From assembly GCA_900555735.1 (NCBI GenBank), contig USMI01000125.1:1-5869 (forward strand): a stretch of DNA of 5,869 nucleotides, given 5' to 3'. Below the pieces are notes generated by a model. That model did not search any database. It was not told where the DNA came from and saw nothing but the letters and a program-made list of their open reading frames with translations. This document shows, piece after piece, positions 5,380-5,869 of the stretch. The stretch's first letter is position 1, and each line of letters begins with the position of its first letter. The DNA comes from an uncultured Eubacteriales bacterium (lineage in GTDB: Bacteria; Bacillota; Clostridia; Oscillospirales; Oscillospiraceae). The position numbers were made by a program, and so were the translations under genes.

Positions 5380-5869
5380 GGCGCGGCCTCCTTTCGCTTC
5401 GGGCCGGAGAAGGCCCGCTGCAGCAGGGCACTGCACAGCACGATCACCGCCGTCAGGGCAAACACCTCGTCGTAGCTGACGGCAGCCTTGCCGCTCCACA
5501 GCAGGTCGCCCAGAGACCCCTGTGTGCGGCAGATGACCTCGGCGGCGATGCCGGACTTCCACGCAAAGCCCAGCCCCGTGGTGACGGCGGCGGACACATA
5601 GGGCCGGATGCCCGGCAGGGTGATCTGCCGCAGGATGGCCCGGCGGCTCATGCCGAACACCCGCGCCATCTCGGATAACTGCCGGTCGGCGTTCTCCAGT
5701 CCCGTCTCCACATTGCTCCACACGATGGGCAGCACCGTCAGGAACACGATGGTGCTGGGGATATACGGGCGGCTGACCCACAGGAACACCACGATGGTGA
5801 ACACCGCCACCGGAATAGCGCGAATCAGCTGCACCAGCGGCGCGGCCAGCTGCCGGAACAGGGGCCAGC
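5376..5869 (-). CDS. ABC importer permease, BPD_transp_1 family, C-terminal part (runs off right edge)
   Basis: Membrane subunit of a binding-protein-dependent importer, partner of the following ATPase. The last 163 residues are seen; the frame stays open through 5867 to the edge, reading PLFRQLAAPLVQLIRAIPVA before the hydrophobic run, so the GTG at 5834 is an internal valine and not a start. Three or four membrane segments are visible (about 5830-5775, 5755-5710, 5605-5570 and 5465-5415). The cytoplasmic EAA loop, EMARVFGMSRRAILRQITLP, lies at about 5672-5613 and is the contact with the ATPase. The segment FAWKSGIAAEVI after it and LIRAIPVA before it are typical of nitrate/sulfonate/taurine-type permeases (SsuC/TauC/ThiX-like). 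The stop overlaps the ATPase start by four bases. Substrate unknown. Confidence 0.92.
   Translation of the reverse strand, partial: WPLFRQLAAPLVQLIRAIPVAVFTIVVFLWVSRPYIPSTIVFLTVLPIVWSNVETGLENADRQLSEMARVFGMSRRAILRQITLPGIRPYVSAAVTTGLGFAWKSGIAAEVICRTQGSLGDLLWSGKAAVSYDEVFALTAVIVLCSALLQRAFSGPKRKEAAP
5387..5394 (-). promoter_or_regulatory. Ribosome binding site of the ABC ATPase
   Basis: AAAGGAGG on the minus strand, inside the end of the permease gene and 7 bases before the ATPase ATG at 5379. It rules out longer in-frame starts that would run back into the permease coding region. Confidence 0.8.

Noticed and set aside
4867..5475. A 202-codon plus-strand frame opposite the ABC genes
   Set aside because: Antisense to an ATPase with all Walker and signature motifs; the translated product is Q/R/H-rich and unlike any known family.
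5380..5781. N-terminal extension of the ATPase frame into the permease gene
   Set aside because: The frame is open by chance for about 134 codons but its product is P/H/R-rich. The coupled ATGA start at 5379 with AAAGGAGG 7 bases upstream, and the MIRFEHVTFGY beginning, mark the true start.
1..5869. Defence system, mobile element, CRISPR array or biosynthetic novelty
   Set aside because: No transposase, integrase, direct-repeat array, toxin-antitoxin pair or unknown large gene is present; every gene belongs to a common housekeeping or transport family.

Overview
The window looks like a core-metabolism region of a GC-rich member of the Clostridia, most likely of the Oscillospiraceae/Ruminococcaceae kind. 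The grounds are a strong GC bias at third codon positions, GGAGG-type ribosome binding sites, sigma-A-like promoters in short AT-rich gaps, hairpin-plus-T-run terminators, and an aspartate kinase of the Firmicute type. The family assignment is inferred from sequence style, not from a database match.

Layout. Bases 1-635 hold the first 211 codons of aspartate kinase (lysC) on the minus strand, running off the left edge. A 194-bp AT-rich gap (636-829) separates it from the divergent thrC-thrB pair (830-3198, plus), which ends at a strong terminator (3212-3238). A second plus-strand unit follows with its own extended -10 promoter (3254-3282): an AEC-family permease starting at TTG (3318-4256), then a gamma-class carbonic anhydrase-like protein (4288-4788). 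A bidirectional hairpin fills the convergent gap (4787-4820). The rest is a minus-strand ABC importer pair of the nitrate/sulfonate/taurine type: a short ATPase (4819-5379) and a permease open at the right edge (5376-5869).

How it works together. Aspartate kinase makes aspartyl phosphate, the entry to lysine, methionine and threonine synthesis. Homoserine kinase (thrB) and threonine synthase (thrC) carry out the last two steps to threonine. Homoserine dehydrogenase, which would link them, is not in the window. The divergent lysC/thrC promoters appear to have overlapping -10 boxes, so the common first enzyme and the threonine branch may be transcribed in competition. The AEC/gamma-CA unit and the ABC importer have no clear link to threonine synthesis, and their substrates cannot be read from the sequence.

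I see no CRISPR array, mobile element, RNA gene, toxin-antitoxin or defence system, and nothing amounting to a new system. The most interesting material is regulatory: the compact lysC/thrC divergent region and the possible lysC leader structure.
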